NCBI GenBank assembly: GCA_950295325.1
Contig: OX485804.1
Coordinates: 46,624,001 to 46,688,000 of the forward strand
DNA from: Polytrichum commune
Taxonomy: Eukaryota; Streptophyta; Polytrichopsida; Polytrichales; Polytrichaceae
Reading direction: 5' to 3'
Length of the DNA: 64,000 nucleotides
The notes beneath the pieces are model-generated. The model ran no database searches. It was not told the DNA's origin and was given only the letters and a program-made list of their open reading frames with translations. Below, in pieces: positions 61,955 through 64,000 of this stretch (the first letter of the stretch is position 1; every line of letters starts with the position of its first letter). The position numbers and the translations under genes were made by a program.

Positions 61955-62545
61955 TAGGGTTTTCCACTAGGGTCCAAGACACTCCAATGTCGAGCTCCGA
62001 CGAGCAATCCTATTGGTCGAGAACAAAATTTTGGACCCAAGTAGTTTACAAGCACGTCATAAAATAGAAAGTGGCATTAGCATGGCATCACTTTCTCATC
62101 AAATCTCGATGATCCCTCCATCTAAAAATAATTTGAGTATGAATAACAAATCTTTGATGTTGGGTCCAATTTTAAGCTTAAATGTAACATCTATTTAGGA
62201 GAGTTTTGGATTTGAACCCTAAATTTGCAGCATACTTTATTAGGGTGGGTTTACACGGGTCCAAGACAACTGAAACTCCAACATCGAGCAATCTTATTGG
62301 GTGAGAATGGATTTTTGGACCCAAGGAGTTGACCCCCAAGGTTTGAGTCCACTAGATGAAAATGAAATATCTTGGAACAGCATCGCATTCAAATCTCATT
62401 GGTCCCCACTCAAGAAAATAATCCTCTTCATTTAAGAAAAAAATCTTTGATGTTGGGTGCAATCTTGAGCTTGAATGCAAGGTTTGTTGAAAGGTGTATT
62501 GCACCCCAAGTATCATGGGTCCGTGTCCAAGATACTTCAAGTCCA
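61955..62545. repeat. Two diverged ~290 bp tandem units, family D
   Basis: Unit 1 (GGTCCAAGACACTCCAATGTCG at 61971) and unit 2 (GGTCCAAGACAACTGAAACTCC at 62258) share CGAGCAATC.TATTGG, TTTTGGACCCAAG, TCTTTGATGTTGGGT and CAAT.TT.AGCTT blocks. A third start appears near 62517. A related inverted piece lies at about 62885-62990, and a single diverged copy at 50095-50240. Confidence 0.65.
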
Positions 62546-63288
62546 AAACAACCAAAACAATACATATACATTTGCATCCAATGAGCACCCAAGTTGTGCA
62601 TTTGAACACCAAATGCTCAATTGTATCAAAGAATTTCATCAATTTGGAAAGTGCACTATAAGCTTAATGACTTAATTCTAAATTGTGTCACTTTTGACAT
62701 GAACGACTAATAACATAAATATGTAGCTTAAATACACGTTTTTGTGTATGAAGAGACCCAACCCAGGCTTGTTGATGCCTAGGGGTTAATACACTTTACT
62801 TAACAACTCAAGATTGAACCCAGGCTTGAAGATTTGTTACTCATAATAGGAGTATTTTTTTCTTGAGTGAGAATCGCCAAGATTATAAGGGTAATGCCAT
62901 GGACCCAAACCCTAGAGTAACCTCTTGAGTCCAAAATTTTGCTCTTAGCCAATAAAATCGCTAGATTTTGGAGAGAATTTGATCTTGGATCCCAATGTCA
63001 ACAACCCACCCTTTAAGGTGCCTTCCAATTCCACATAAAACTTTGGTCGTTAGATTGGCTCTAAAATTGTCTTCTTCTGTTAATGATTGCAAGTTGCAAA
63101 GGTTATCATTCAAGTTTCAAATCATAGTGGAAATGTAGAAGTTATAAGAGTTCATAATGAAGATTCTCTTTCTCTTCAAAACTTCACATGGGCTCTTGTA
63201 ATTGTGTTCATTAATGAACATTGCATAGTTAATATCATTTGTGCACATAGTCCAACTCATTATAAAGTGTGTCTTTCTATGTTCATTC
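62546..63288. other. AT-rich intergenic DNA
   Basis: Contains an inverted fragment of family D near 62885-62990. No gene supported. Confidence 0.45.
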
Positions 63289-63291
63289 TTA

Positions 63292-63852
63292 GGGGTTGTT
63301 TACATCATGGACCATGAAGTCATCCCAAGGCCCTGTAAAAATATGTGATTGGTTGTTAAACTCATCCCGGGCCCACTCCGGTTTACACCAAGGAAAAATG
63401 TCAAAGTGACCATGAAGTTTGAGGTCCCCAAAAGACATATTTTAAGGCCTACATTGTCCACTGAGATGGTCCAATGAGTTTTGTGGTGGGAGAGGAAAAA
63501 GAGGTGCTCTAGTAGAAAAAGGCAAGGACTCATGGGAGAGAAATGTTGTTATAATGATTTTTGAATGAAATGTTTTTGGGGAAGAGAAGATGAAGACAAG
63601 AGAATACAAGAGAATGGTCAAACTTGATTTATTTTTGTCAAAATTTTCCTTTTTGGGGCATGTATTAAAGAAATTAGTGCTTTCAATTTTTGGTGCATGG
63701 TCGTTCCTCTTGGTCCACATTTGGTTTAGACCTAGTGAAGGCCCCAAAGGCTTTGTAAATCGATTTTTAAAGAAACCGGACCATGAAGTCGGACCATGGA
63801 AAAAGGCCATCTTCCATGGTCTGACTTCATGGTCCATGGTGTAAACCAGCCC
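63292..63852. mobile_element. 561 bp TIR element with TTA duplication
   Basis: Left end GGGGTTGTTTACATCATGG, right end the complement of GGGCTGGTTTACACCATGG. TTA lies at 63289-63291 and 63853-63855. The terminal GGG..TGTTTA sequence and 3 bp TWA duplication fit Tourist-like MITEs of the PIF/Harbinger superfamily. No transposase frame is present. Confidence 0.8.
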
Positions 63853-63855
63853 TTA

Positions 63856-64000
63856 ACCACAAACCTTCAATCATGAGGACAATACTTAAGCTTTAAATAT
63901 AGGTGTACGGTTATGAAGCGTGATCACATAAGGCCCACACAATGCACCGGTTCAAGTGTCATCTCGTGTGCAAGTACATAAAATTCTATGGCAAAAGCCC
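63856..64000. other. Right edge, nothing seen
   Basis: 145 bases of AT-rich sequence with no feature recognised. Confidence 0.5.

Overview
This is nuclear DNA from a land plant. The evidence is a set of intron-containing genes with GT-AG (and one probable GC-AG) junctions, a plastid-targeted Rubisco chaperone (RbcX), plant-type regulators (an ATXR2-like SET/MYND protein, an F-box protein, a TRAF1/MUSE13-type MATH protein), AAACCCTAA-type telobox repeats, and plant-type transposons. A RIB43A-like coiled-coil ciliary protein suggests a plant with swimming sperm. The mostly short introns favour a bryophyte or lycophyte over a seed plant, but the species is inferred, not read.

Layout. 1-2951 (- strand): 5' two-thirds of an ATXR2-like gene whose catalytic SET core lies beyond the left edge. 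3.1-3.8 kb: three ~200 bp tandem units, each with teloboxes. 3.8-10.6 kb: repeat-rich intergenic DNA. 10669-11823 (+): an intronless F-box gene. 15634-21635: a decayed Ty1/copia element with two 237 bp LTRs. 22.3-27.5 kb: two inverted copies of one ~408 bp MITE with clear 9 bp target duplications, flanking a 905 bp terminal-inverted-repeat element. 28.0-31.0 kb (-): an L1-type LINE relic. 31957-34793 (-): RbcX, five exons. 35.4-36.5 kb: three ~370 bp GC-rich tandem units. 40794-45921 (+): RIB43A-like gene, seven exons. 47536-48794 (-): adenylate kinase 6 (AK6/FAP7), three exons, with a 5S rRNA-derived sequence antisense in intron 2. 52035-61379 (-): TRAF1-type MATH gene, twelve exons whose phases all agree, giving about 1374 residues. 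The right end holds diverged tandem repeats and a TTA-flanked inverted-repeat element.

The genes do not form a pathway; this is ordinary plant gene order with housekeeping or regulatory genes separated by transposons. The unusual content is in the repeats: fold-back elements placed repeatedly in introns, MITE families with readable target duplications, the 5S-like insert, and the two tandem arrays upstream of genes. I did not find a convincing undescribed multi-gene system.
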